A stretch of DNA of 57,184 nucleotides from Bradyrhizobium sp. GTDB lineage: Bacteria > Pseudomonadota > Alphaproteobacteria > Rhizobiales > Xanthobacteraceae. The stretch lies in contig NZ_JALHLP010000025.1 of assembly GCF_022844465.1 (NCBI RefSeq), forward strand, positions 1 through 57,184, in the 5' to 3' direction. Within the stretch, counting starts at the first letter, position 1, and each line of letters starts with the position of its first letter. This document shows positions 27,117-33,982 of the stretch, piece after piece. The notes beneath the pieces were generated by a model, which did no database searches, had not been told where the DNA came from, and worked only from the letters and a program-made list of their open reading frames with translations. The translations under genes and the position numbers were made by a program.

Positions 27117-27287
27117 GCTCGGCACACGGGGTGAGCGCCAAACCTCGAAAATCCAGACGACCTCCTATCCGACGATCAAACCCGCCACGGCCTCTCGGCT
27201 ATCGCGCAACGGCGCCTTCGCGCGACAGACTGACGCCCTTGCCGGCGGCATGTTTCGTGGACATCTCTCTGGGAAGGAGGAAGTCCA

Positions 27288-27596
27288 TTGAGCGAACACA
27301 AGCAGGAGCTCGACCGGCATTTTGCATGGTTCGAAGAGAAGCTGCCGCCACGGCCGGCAAGATTCGTCGGCTGGCTGCGCAAGCCGTCGTCGCGCTACGC
27401 GCGGATCCCGGTGGCCATCCTGTTGATGGTAGGCGGGATTTTCGGATTCTTGCCGGTGCTGGGAGTCTGGATGCTGCCGCTCGGACTCGTTTTGTTCGCG
27501 CAGGACGTGCCGGCGTTTCAAAAGCCGATGGCGAAGGGGCTCGGATGGGTCGAACGCAAATGGATCGCGCGCGAGCGTGCCAAGGACATGCGTTGA
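27288..27596 (+). CDS. Small membrane protein, PGPGW-like
   Basis: 102 residues, starting at a TTG (27288-27290) because a strong GGAAGGAGG ribosome site lies just before it and no in-frame ATG precedes the conserved part. A single hydrophobic segment ('IPVAILLMVGGIFGFLPVLG') is followed by 'VWMLPLGLVLFAQDVPAFQK'. The helix-turn spacing G-x-L-P-x-L-G resembles the PGPGW family of small inner-membrane proteins, but the name-giving motif is not exact. The termini are charged (N-terminal 'EHKQELDRHFAWFEEKLPPR'; C-terminal 'ERKWIARERAKDMR'). Function unknown; it could be in a transcript with the cysteine-rich gene 171 bases before it. Confidence 0.75.
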   Translation: MSEHKQELDRHFAWFEEKLPPRPARFVGWLRKPSSRYARIPVAILLMVGGIFGFLPVLGVWMLPLGLVLFAQDVPAFQKPMAKGLGWVERKWIARERAKDMR

Positions 27597-27728
27597 AGCC
27601 TCAAGCCACCCGTCGATCCATCATTGCGATTCCATCCCTGGTTGTTCTGCTACCGAGTGTGACTCAAAAACCAGCCTTGTTGGCAAATCCGTGGCTTTGT
27701 GGCGACAGACGTTAAATTTTTCTTTCAC

Positions 27729-27746
27729 GAATCAGCGCGGTGATTC
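27729..27746. promoter_or_regulatory. Dyad with two GANTC (CcrM) sites before parA-like gene
   Basis: GAATCA (27729-27734) and TGATTC (27741-27746) form a perfect six-base dyad around GCGCGG. Each arm holds a GANTC site (GAATC and GATTC), the target of the cell-cycle methylase CcrM. It lies 37-54 bases before the ParA-like start. GcrA/CcrM-linked control is an inference. Confidence 0.35.
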
Positions 27747-27782
27747 ATTTTCGTCTCCTAGGGTCAATCTGGAGGCCAAGGT

Positions 27783-28463
27783 ATGAACGTCATAGTTTTC
27801 GCTTCGCGTAAGGGAGGCTCGGGAAAAAGTACCCTGGCTGCTCATCTCGCTGCCCATGTTCACAAGGCAACGAAACCCATCCTGCTGGTCGACGCCGACC
27901 CGCAGGGCTCTCTCACGCTGTGGCACAAGCTGCGCGGCACCAACGAACCGCCGATCAAGGCCGCGGTGAATTCCGTCAGCGGAATCGTCGCTGCTGCCAA
28001 GCGCGACGGCGTTGAATGGGTCTTCATCGACACGCCGCCGAATCTGTCGGCGGTCGTCGAAGACGCCATCAAGAACGCCACGATGGTGATCATCCCGGCG
28101 CGGCCCGGCGTGTTCGACGTCAACGCCGTGCAGGAGACGATTCAAACCTGCCGCACGGCGCGCAAGCCCTACGCCGTCGTGATCAACGGCGCGCCCGCGG
28201 AGCGCGACGGGGCCGAAAGCCGCATCGTCGCCATCGCGCGCGAAGCGCTGGCAAAGTTCCGTGCGCCGGTGTGGAGCGGTCAGATCACCAACCGTGCCGA
28301 TCTGCTGATGGCGCTTGGTCAAGGCGAAGGCGCCCGCGAGTACTACGCGGAAGGCCGGGCTGCGGCCGAGATCAGCAGGTTGTGGGGTGCGATCGAACGC
28401 TCGATCAAGGCGATTCGCGGGACGGCGTCGGCATCGGGCGCCATGCACAAGCAGGCGGCGTAG
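27783..28463 (+). CDS. Orphan ParA/MinD-type ATPase
   Basis: 226 residues with a deviant Walker A motif 'FASRKGGSGKSTLAAHLAAH' (about residues 5-24), whose first Lys marks the ParA/Mip/Soj class, a switch II region near 'VFIDTPPNLSAVVEDAI', and 'PARPGVFDVNAVQETI' after it. Such ATPases dimerise on ATP and position DNA or protein cargo on the nucleoid. No parB or parS is visible nearby, so it is an orphan; VirC1-like or chemotaxis/carboxysome-style positioning roles are possible. ATG 27783 has a GGAGG site. Two GANTC sites precede it and a Rho-independent terminator follows, so it is a single-gene unit. Confidence 0.9.
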   Translation: MNVIVFASRKGGSGKSTLAAHLAAHVHKATKPILLVDADPQGSLTLWHKLRGTNEPPIKAAVNSVSGIVAAAKRDGVEWVFIDTPPNLSAVVEDAIKNATMVIIPARPGVFDVNAVQETIQTCRTARKPYAVVINGAPAERDGAESRIVAIAREALAKFRAPVWSGQITNRADLLMALGQGEGAREYYAEGRAAAEISRLWGAIERSIKAIRGTASASGAMHKQAA

Positions 28464-28491
28464 CAACGCCGCTTTTTCGGAGCTGCCAAAG

Positions 28492-28515
28492 AACGCGCGG
28501 GTTCCGCGCGTTTTT
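28492..28515 (+). terminator. Rho-independent terminator after ParA-like gene
   Basis: AACGCGCGG (28492-28500) pairs perfectly with CCGCGCGTT (28504-28512) around a three-base loop, followed by a run of T (28511-28515). It starts 28 bases after the ParA stop. Confidence 0.85.
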
Positions 28516-28596
28516 AGGTCGTGGTGAATTGCCGCCGGGATGGCGCATGGCGACGAAACCGGCGGAGGCGCGAAACGATCCGTGCGGATGCGCGGA

Positions 28597-28731
28597 TTAC
28601 GCCACCATCAGCATGTAGAACACCACGACCGGCGAAAGGGTCAGGATCACCGACCAGACGCCGACCGCCCAGACAATGTCCTCGGTCGTGAAGCCCTGTT
28701 GCTCAGGGGTAGTGTTGTTTTCGAAATGCAC
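28597..28731 (-). CDS. Tiny single-span membrane protein A (44 aa)
   Basis: A 44-codon frame on the minus strand starting at GTG (28729-28731) after a GGGGGCG ribosome-like site, ending at TAA. The N-terminus is polar ('HFENNTTPEQQGFTTEDIVW') and the C-terminal half is one hydrophobic helix ('VWSVILTLSPVVVFYMLMVA'). Its core W-S-V-I-L-T-L-S-P-V matches the core W-A-M-V-L-G-F-A-P-V of the divergent protein at 28963 at equal spacing, so the two look like paralogues. No known family is recognised. It would sit in the inner membrane; the role is unknown. Too short for routine gene finding. Confidence 0.55.
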   Translation of the reverse strand: MHFENNTTPEQQGFTTEDIVWAVGVWSVILTLSPVVVFYMLMVA

Positions 28732-28962
28732 GAAACGCCCCCGTGGTTAGTTGTTGTGAGGGCATTGATAGGCGATCGGCTTTAAGAACCCGGTCGCGAT
28801 TTCGCTCGCATTTAACCCCAGGTGCTACCGCCGATTAACCACGGACGAATGCTGGTTAACGCCAGGTTGCCGCAAAGCTTCGCAGTCGAGCGAAGGCCCG
28901 GCCTCAATGATAAGGTCCTTGAGCGTATGATGCGCCGTCAACAAGAAACGACGGGGGCTCCG

Positions 28963-29103
28963 ATGACCGATCACAATCCGAAATATCCGACCTGCGTGCA
29001 TGCCCAGCGAATGCATGACGTGTTCCTGGTCTCGTCATTCGCGATCTGGGCGATGGTGCTCGGCTTCGCGCCGGTGCTGACCTATCGCCTGCTCGTGAGC
29101 TGA
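28963..29103 (+). CDS. Tiny single-span membrane protein B (46 aa)
   Basis: 46 residues from the ATG at 28963, which follows GGGGG; the open frame extends upstream to 28822 but that part has no hydrophobic or conserved look. The N-terminus is 'TDHNPKYPTCVHAQRMHDVF', then one hydrophobic helix 'SFAIWAMVLGFAPVLTYRLL' to the end. The core resembles that of protein A, encoded divergently 231 bases away. The gap between them contains an inverted TTAACC / GGTTAA pair (28835-28859). The last 69 bases overlap the 3' end of the DapA-family gene on the opposite strand. Function unknown. Confidence 0.5.
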   Translation: MTDHNPKYPTCVHAQRMHDVFLVSSFAIWAMVLGFAPVLTYRLLVS

Positions 29104-30078
29104 CGTCGCTTTTTCCCTGCCGCTGTCGGAGGGAGAGGGCTGATCGGGTGCGCCGCGCGACAGCAGCATCCTTCGCCGGTCGAATTCAAAATCCAGCCGC
29201 GCCGCCAGCTCTGCGCTCGCGGCCACCATCGGCAGGCGCACCTCGGCGCTGTCGATCAGTCCGCTGCGCGCCAGCCAGTGCTTGGCGGGCGCGGGGCTGG
29301 GCTCGGCGAACAGCAATCGCGTCAATTCGGCGACGCTTTCCCAGCAAGCCAGCGCACCGTCCATGTCACCCTGCTTCAGCAGTGTTCGCACCGCCGCGAA
29401 TGTTTCTGTCTCCATGTGCGCCGACAGCAGGATAGCGCCGTCGGCGCCATCGGTAAGCGCCGCGTGGAAGTGCGCGTCCTCTCCGGTCAGCACGCGAAAA
29501 TCCGACGGCTTGTGGCGCAGGAATTCGACCGACTGCGCGCGGTCGGCGCCGCAATCCTTGATGCCGACGATGTTCCTGTGCCGGGCAAGCCGCAGCAGCG
29601 TTTCGTTGTCGAGATTGACCGCGCTCCGGTACGGGATGTTGTAGAGCACGATCGGCCAGGCGGCGTGATCGGCAAGCGCTTCGAAATGCTGCAGCAGGCC
29701 GCGCTGCGAGGGTCTGATGTAATAGGGGCTGGCGATCAGATAGCCGTCGATCGGCCAGGTCGCCGTCTCATCCAGCGCGTCCAGCATCTTCGCGGTCGCG
29801 GCGCCGGATAGCCCAAGGCAGACCGGCATGCAGCGTTCGCTGGCCGCCAGTTCGGCGCGCACCGCCACGACCAACTGCTTGAGTTCGGCGGTGTCGAGCG
29901 CCATGCCTTCGCCCGACGTCGCCGCGAGGATCAGGCCGTCGATGGGGGAGCCGGCATAGTGCCTGACCAGCCGGCGCAGGCTGGCCTCGTCAAGCGCACC
30001 GTCGCGAAACGGCGTAACCAGGGGCAGCCAAAGGCCCTGCAGCTGGCTCTGCAGATCGTTCGCGGCTCGGTCACTCAT
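29035..30078 (-). CDS. DapA family (dihydrodipicolinate synthase / N-acetylneuraminate lyase) protein
   Basis: 347 residues, ATG at 30076-30078 with GAGGAG before it. TIM-barrel class I aldolase of the DapA/NanA family. The Schiff-base Lys is in 'NIVGIKDCGAD', the catalytic Tyr and Arg in 'LYNIPYRSAVNL', a second Tyr in 'SPYYIRPSQRG'. The usual 'GTTGE' phosphate-loop motif is 'ATSGEG' (Thr then Ser). Catalysis looks intact; pyruvate plus an aldehyde is the reaction type. DapA itself is near 295 residues; here about 45 extra polar residues follow 'DFEFDRRRMLL' and overlap the gene at 28963 antisense. A leader with two Lys codons and a terminator hairpin precedes the gene, which fits lysine or diaminopimelate synthesis. 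It may be a second dapA or an aldolase of another pathway. Confidence 0.85.
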   Translation of the reverse strand: MSDRAANDLQSQLQGLWLPLVTPFRDGALDEASLRRLVRHYAGSPIDGLILAATSGEGMALDTAELKQLVVAVRAELAASERCMPVCLGLSGAATAKMLDALDETATWPIDGYLIASPYYIRPSQRGLLQHFEALADHAAWPIVLYNIPYRSAVNLDNETLLRLARHRNIVGIKDCGADRAQSVEFLRHKPSDFRVLTGEDAHFHAALTDGADGAILLSAHMETETFAAVRTLLKQGDMDGALACWESVAELTRLLFAEPSPAPAKHWLARSGLIDSAEVRLPMVAASAELAARLDFEFDRRRMLLSRGAPDQPSPSDSGREKATSAHEQAIGQHRREAEHHRPDRE

Positions 30079-30117
30079 TGTTGCATCTCCTCGGTGGGTG
30101 AGCCGGAGACGGGCAAC

Positions 30118-30145
30118 AAAAAACCCCGTCCAGACGGCGGGGTTT
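30118..30145 (-). terminator. Terminator hairpin in the dapA-family leader, attenuator candidate
   Basis: On the minus strand AAACCCCG pairs with CGGGGTTT across a nine-base loop and runs into six U (complement of 30118-30123). It ends 39 bases before the start of the DapA-family gene and after the leader frame, so every transcript from the promoter at 30254-30282 must pass it. Confidence 0.75.
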
Positions 30146-30169
30146 CTGAGATCGTGAATGCGGCAGGTT

Positions 30170-30247
30170 CTAGCGCGCGCGTCGATCCGGGGCCCCGAGG
30201 TGGGACCCTTTTTTCGACGACAATGCGGCGCACGAACGCGTGATCAT
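30170..30247 (-). CDS. Putative leader peptide (25 aa) with tandem Lys codons
   Basis: A 26-codon frame on the minus strand, ATG 30245-30247 to TAG 30170-30172. It contains two adjacent Lys codons (AAAAAA, 30209-30214), directly before a hairpin with arms GGGTCCC and GGGGCCC (30190-30208). A promoter-like pair (TTGACA 30277-30282, CATCAT 30254-30259, 17-base spacer) would start RNA about at its ATG, so it could be a leaderless frame, as reported for the rhizobial trp leader. Translation is inferred; the peptide itself is not a known family. Confidence 0.4.
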   Translation of the reverse strand: MITRSCAALSSKKGSHLGAPDRRAR

Positions 30248-30253
30248 GAGATC

Positions 30254-30282
30254 ATGATGGTGGCGGTCGGCTCTGTTGTCAA
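30254..30282 (-). promoter_or_regulatory. Sigma-70-type promoter before dapA-family leader
   Basis: On the minus strand, TTGACA at 30277-30282 is a perfect -35 and CATCAT at 30254-30259 a four-of-six -10, with a 17-base spacer. The predicted start is close to 30247. Confidence 0.5.
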
Positions 30283-30345
30283 TCGGCGGACAAGCTGACA
30301 CAGGCGGGAGCCGGCCCACAGCGCTGGTCGAAAACCGCGGGCTCG

Positions 30346-30374
30346 AAAAAAAGCCGGGCTCGAACGAGCCCGGC
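30346..30374 (-). terminator. Perfect Rho-independent terminator, minus strand
   Basis: GCCGGGCTCG and CGAGCCCGGC (30353-30374) pair perfectly around a two-base loop, then seven U (30346-30352). It lies downstream of the LysR gene, whose stop is at 30566-30568. Confidence 0.85.
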
Positions 30375-30482
30375 CCAAGGTATTGGCCACGTGAGGCCGA
30401 CACAATCACCTTCCAAGAGGGATTACTGAACCGCCGCGCCACTGGAGGAGGGGGACATGTGCGTAGCGCAACCGATCAGTGT
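30346..30482 (-). ncRNA. Candidate small RNA with CCCCCUCCUCC motif and strong terminator
   Basis: The minus strand has a promoter-like pair (TTGCCG 30513-30518, CATATT 30489-30494, 18-base spacer) and, about 110 bases on, a perfect ten-base terminator stem (30353-30374) with a two-base loop and seven U. Between them is a C-rich run CCCCCTCCTCC, complementary to Shine-Dalgarno sequences; similar CCUCCUCCC motifs occur in alphaproteobacterial sRNAs. No protein frame longer than 11 codons fits. Expression is not known. The same terminator may also serve the trxB-LysR transcript. Confidence 0.4.
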
Positions 30483-30565
30483 AGGATCAATATGATCCCC
30501 ATCGGCGCCTTCCGGCAACCGCCCGCGCCGCATGTCAGTCATGCGAAGCGCGGGGCCTGCCCGCT

Positions 30566-31489
30566 TTATGACGGCCAGCGCTGCGCCTTGCTGACGACGA
30601 AATCGCGGAACACCTGCACCCGCGCCACCGTTTTCAGCTCCTCCGGATAGACGAAATAGGTGTCGAGCTGGATCGAGTCGGACTCGCCGAACAACTGCAC
30701 GAGGCGGTTGTTTTCCTCGACCAGATAGTCGGGCAGCGCGGCGATGCCGAGGCCTTGCTGGCAGGCGCGGACCAGTCCCAGGATGTTGTTGACCTTGAAA
30801 TAGGCCTCGCGCGGACCCGAGCCGTTGCGGCCGGCGTCGATCAGCCAGTTGCGGTTCTGCAGATGCGAGGGGACCTGCGCATCGCCGAGCATGATGATGC
30901 GGTGCGAATCGAGGTCGTCCAGGGTGCGCGGCGTGCCGAAACGCTTGATGTATTCCGGCGAGCAGTAGGCGTGGAATCCTATCGAGAACAGCTTGCGCTG
31001 GATCAGGTCGGGTTGGGTCGGCTTGCGGGTGCGGATTGCGACATCCGCCTCACGCATCGACAGATCCAGATCCTCGTCGGTAACGATCAGCGAAATTCGG
31101 ATGTCGGGATAGAGCGCGGTGAATTCGTCGAGCCGCGGGATCAGCCAGTTGATGCCGAGCGCCGGCGGCGTGGTGATCTTGAGGTCGCCGCTTGGCCGCT
31201 CGCGGCTGTCGGTAAGCTTGGCCCGCGCCGCCTGCAATTGCATGAACACGTCATGCGCGGTGCGAAACAGCAGGTCGCCCTGCTCGGTGAGGATCAGCCC
31301 GCGCGCGTGACGGTGGAACAGCGACACCGAGAGTTCCTGCTCCAGCGCGCTGACCTGTCGCGACACCGCCGATTGCGACAAACCGAGTTGCTCGCCGGCA
31401 TGGGTGAAGCTGCCTGCCTCCGCCGCCGCGTGAAACACTTTCAGCTTGTCCCAGTCCATGTCGGTTAATCCGTCTCGGGTTCGACGCAT
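30566..31489 (-). CDS. LysR family transcriptional regulator
   Basis: 307 residues. The HTH domain reads 'DKLKVFHAAAEAGSFTHAGE' and 'LGLSQSAVSRQVSALEQEL', and the ligand-binding domain 'RPSGDLKITTPPALGINWLI' onwards matches LysR. Start: ATG at 31487-31489, five bases after GGAG; an ATG ten codons in (31459) is the alternative, and GTG at 31495 would overlap trxB. It follows trxB after two bases in the same direction, so they are probably co-transcribed. LysR proteins usually control a divergent or linked gene; its inducer is unknown. The trxB coupling is unusual and hints at redox or sulfur control, which is inference. Confidence 0.93.
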   Translation of the reverse strand: MRRTRDGLTDMDWDKLKVFHAAAEAGSFTHAGEQLGLSQSAVSRQVSALEQELSVSLFHRHARGLILTEQGDLLFRTAHDVFMQLQAARAKLTDSRERPSGDLKITTPPALGINWLIPRLDEFTALYPDIRISLIVTDEDLDLSMREADVAIRTRKPTQPDLIQRKLFSIGFHAYCSPEYIKRFGTPRTLDDLDSHRIIMLGDAQVPSHLQNRNWLIDAGRNGSGPREAYFKVNNILGLVRACQQGLGIAALPDYLVEENNRLVQLFGESDSIQLDTYFVYPEELKTVARVQVFRDFVVSKAQRWPS

Positions 31490-31491
31490 GA

Positions 31492-32457
31492 TCACTCCGC
31501 CGCTGCACGGTCGCTGGCGCGCAGGGCCAGGAAACGCTCGGCCTCGAGGGCCGCCATACAGCCAAGGCCGGCGGCCGTGACCGCCTGCCGATAGGTTTCG
31601 TCGGCCACGTCGCCGGCGGCGAACAGGCCGGGGATCGAGGTCGCCGTCGAGTTCGGCGCCACCTCGACATAGCCCGTTGGTTTCAGCTTGATCTGACCGG
31701 CGACGAGGTCGGTCGCCGGCGCGTGGCCGATGGCGATGAAGACGCCGTCTGCCGGCACCTCCGTCAGCCCGCCTGTCCTGACGTTTTTCAGGCGCACATG
31801 GGTAACCTTGCCGGGATTGTCGACGCCGCAGATTTCGTCGACGGCGCTATCCCAGATCACCCTGATCTTGGGGTGCTTGAACAGCCGGTCCTGCAGGATG
31901 CGCTCGGCTCGGAAGTGATCGCGGCGGTGCACGACGGTCACTTGCGATGCGAATCTGGTCAGGAACAGCGCCTCCTCGACCGCGGTGTTGCCGCCACCGA
32001 CCACCATGACTTCCTTGCCGCGATAAAAGAATCCGTCGCAGGTCGCGCAGGCGGAAACGCCGAAGCCCTTGTATTTTTCTTCCGAGGGGATGCCGAGCCA
32101 GCGTGCCTGCGCGCCGGTGGCAAGGATCACCGTTTCGGCCAGATAGACCTCGCCGCTGTCGCAGGTGAGTCGGAACGGACGCTGCGAAAGCTCCAGCTTG
32201 TTGACGAGATCGGTGACGATCCTGGTGCCGACATGCGTCGCCTGCTTCTCCATTTGTTCCATCAGCCACGGACCCTGGATGACGTCGGCGAAGCCCGGAT
32301 AGTTCTCCACATCGGTGGTGATGGTGAGTTGCCCGCCGGGCTGGATGCCTTGAATCAGCACGGGCTCGAGCATCGCCCGCGCCGCGTAGATCGCCGCGGT
32401 GTAACCGGCCGGGCCGGACCCGATAATGACGACCTTGGAATGGATGGCGGCAGGCAT
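31492..32457 (-). CDS. trxB: Thioredoxin-disulfide reductase
   Basis: 321 residues. Start ATG 32455-32457 has AGAGGG before it; the longer upstream frame is not protein-like. FAD motif 'VVIIGSGPAGYTAAIYAARA' (about 8-27), redox-active Cys pair in 'ACATCDGFFYRG' (about residues 138-149), the NADPH-binding 'VVGGGNTAVEEALFL', and 'TSIPGLFAAGDVADETYRQA' near the C-terminus are all present. It reduces thioredoxin with NADPH in the cytoplasm. It is divergent from the Lrp-type gene and probably co-transcribed with the LysR gene. Confidence 0.97.
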   Translation of the reverse strand: MPAAIHSKVVIIGSGPAGYTAAIYAARAMLEPVLIQGIQPGGQLTITTDVENYPGFADVIQGPWLMEQMEKQATHVGTRIVTDLVNKLELSQRPFRLTCDSGEVYLAETVILATGAQARWLGIPSEEKYKGFGVSACATCDGFFYRGKEVMVVGGGNTAVEEALFLTRFASQVTVVHRRDHFRAERILQDRLFKHPKIRVIWDSAVDEICGVDNPGKVTHVRLKNVRTGGLTEVPADGVFIAIGHAPATDLVAGQIKLKPTGYVEVAPNSTATSIPGLFAAGDVADETYRQAVTAAGLGCMAALEAERFLALRASDRAAAE

Positions 32458-32742
32458 CGGTCGGTCCCTCTCTTCTAAGGGCGTTTGGTCAGGGCTTGGG
32501 CGTGGTGCACCCCGGAAAGGCATCGCGGTGGCGCTGAAAGTGTCAAATCCAAGTCTAGGACATCTGTGTAGCTATGCAAGAATTGCAATCCAACCAAGCG
32601 CATTTTCCACGCGGTTTGACCAGATGGCGCATTGCACGCGTAATAAAATTGCGCCTGACGCGGGAGCTGCGCTAAGAGTATTGCATTGGGCCTGCCAAAT
32701 ACCCCTTGGCAGGCCTCCAGCTCATACGGAAACAGACCCCCG

Positions 32743-33222
32743 GTGCCGAAGAACCTTGACGAGATCGATCTCAAAATCCTCGCCGAAATCCAGGCCGATG
32801 GCCGTATCACTAACGTGGAACTGGCAAAGCGCGTCGGCATATCGCCGCCGCCCTGTTTGCGCCGGGTTCGCACCCTGGAGGAAGAGGGCTACATTCAGGG
32901 CTACCGCGGGTTGCTGGACCCGCGCCGGCTCGGCTTTGACGTCACCGTATTCGCGTCGGTGCATCTATCGAGCCAGACGGATGCCGATTTGCGTGCGTTC
33001 GAGGATTTCGTCCGCGCCGAGCCCCTGGTGCGGGAATGCTGGATGCTCTCAGGCGAGGTGGACTTCATCCTGAAATGCGTCGCGCCCGACATGGCGACGT
33101 TTCAGGAATTTGTCACGCATCTGACCGCAGCACCCCACGTCCGCAACGTCAGGACGTCGCTGGTGCTGCACAATTCGAAGTTCGAAGCGGCGGTGCCCCT
33201 CGAAGTGAGGGTGCCGGGCTGA
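32743..33222 (+). CDS. Lrp/AsnC family transcriptional regulator
   Basis: 159 residues, GTG start at 32743, chosen because it gives the standard family length and opens with 'PKNLDEIDLKILAEIQADGR', the usual N-terminus. The HTH is 'ITNVELAKRVGISPPPCLRR', the RAM domain follows ('VDFILKCVAPDMATFQEFV'). Lrp-type proteins are DNA-wrapping feast/famine regulators that sense amino acids. It is divergent from trxB (285-base gap) and may control it. A palindromic repeat follows the stop. Confidence 0.95.
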   Translation: MPKNLDEIDLKILAEIQADGRITNVELAKRVGISPPPCLRRVRTLEEEGYIQGYRGLLDPRRLGFDVTVFASVHLSSQTDADLRAFEDFVRAEPLVRECWMLSGEVDFILKCVAPDMATFQEFVTHLTAAPHVRNVRTSLVLHNSKFEAAVPLEVRVPG

Positions 33223-33230
33223 AATTGAGA

Positions 33231-33332
33231 GTCATTCCGGGGCGATGCGATAGCATCGAGCTACGGTGCGCAATTGCGCACCTGAGAATCTCGAGATTCC
33301 GGGACTGGTCCTTCGGACCATCCCGGAATGAC
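33231..33332. repeat. Palindromic repeat, copy A (shortened)
   Basis: Opens GTCATTCCGGGGCGATGCGA at 33231 and ends TCCCGGAATGAC at 33332. It contains GGTGCGCAATTGCGCACC and GAATCTCGAGATTC, both perfect palindromes, but lacks the GATGCGCAATTGCGCATC block found in the copies at 46508 and 53448. It lies between the convergent Lrp and DoxX genes and may terminate both. Confidence 0.85.
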
Positions 33333-33353
33333 GGATTGTGTGATGGCGTCCGA

Positions 33354-33773
33354 TTACTTCTTTCGCATCGCATCGACGCTGTACGGGCCGCCGCCCGCCG
33401 TCGACAGATAGAGGCAGGCAAAGCAGAACAGGATCGCCAGCGTGCCGCCGTTGATGAGAGGGAAAAAATTCTTCGGCGCGTGACCGAGGAAATAGGCAAA
33501 GGCCATCAGCCCGGAAAGAACAAAGGCGGCGGGCCGGGTGAACAGTCCGATCAGCAAGAGCGCGCCCAGAATCAATTCGAGCACACCGGCAGCTCCCCCC
33601 AGTGACATCAATTGCACCTTGTTGAGGAAGGCGTAGGCGTTACCCTCCGGAATCGCCGGAAACTTCAGAAGCTTGGCGACACCGAACTGAAACAGCAGCA
33701 ACCCGGTGATGAAACGAAGCAGGCTCAGTGCCGCCGGTTGCCATTTCGCAAGCATTTTGTCGAATTGGTCCAT
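33354..33773 (-). CDS. DoxX family membrane protein
   Basis: 139 residues from the ATG at 33771-33773, preceded by GGGGGGATGAC; the upstream codons are excluded by this. Four transmembrane helices are visible. DoxX signature 'LRFITGLLLFQFGVAKLLKF' is near residues 18-37, and 'GAAGVLELILGALLLIGLFT' follows. DoxX proteins are inner-membrane proteins linked to redox and sulfur stress and to quinone metabolism; the enzyme activity is not established for this subtype. It ends convergent with the Lrp gene. Confidence 0.9.
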   Translation of the reverse strand: MDQFDKMLAKWQPAALSLLRFITGLLLFQFGVAKLLKFPAIPEGNAYAFLNKVQLMSLGGAAGVLELILGALLLIGLFTRPAAFVLSGLMAFAYFLGHAPKNFFPLINGGTLAILFCFACLYLSTAGGGPYSVDAMRKK

Positions 33774-33917
33774 GTCATCCCCCCGTTTGACCCGATAGCG
33801 TTCCAAAACTAATGCAATGGCTGCGCTTCGTCACCGCTATGTGAACTCATATCAACACCTTGCGAACGGGATCATTCCGCGCCGAGCCAAACCTTGCCCC
33901 CGGACACCAGCGCAACA

Positions 33918-33946
33918 AAAAAGCCGCGTGGTCAACGCGGCTTTTT
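33918..33946. terminator. Bidirectional Rho-independent terminator
   Basis: AAAAAGCCGCGT (33918-33929) pairs perfectly with ACGCGGCTTTTT (33935-33946) over a five-base loop, with A and T runs at both ends, so it works on either strand. It follows the greA stop (33983) on the minus strand. Confidence 0.9.
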
Positions 33947-33982
33947 CGAACGCAGATACCCGGCTGGCTTCGCAGTAAACCC

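Noticed and set aside
28835..28859. Inverted TTAACC / GGTTAA pair between the tiny membrane proteins
   Set aside because: The 13-base spacing matches no operator that I know; noted only as a possible shared site.
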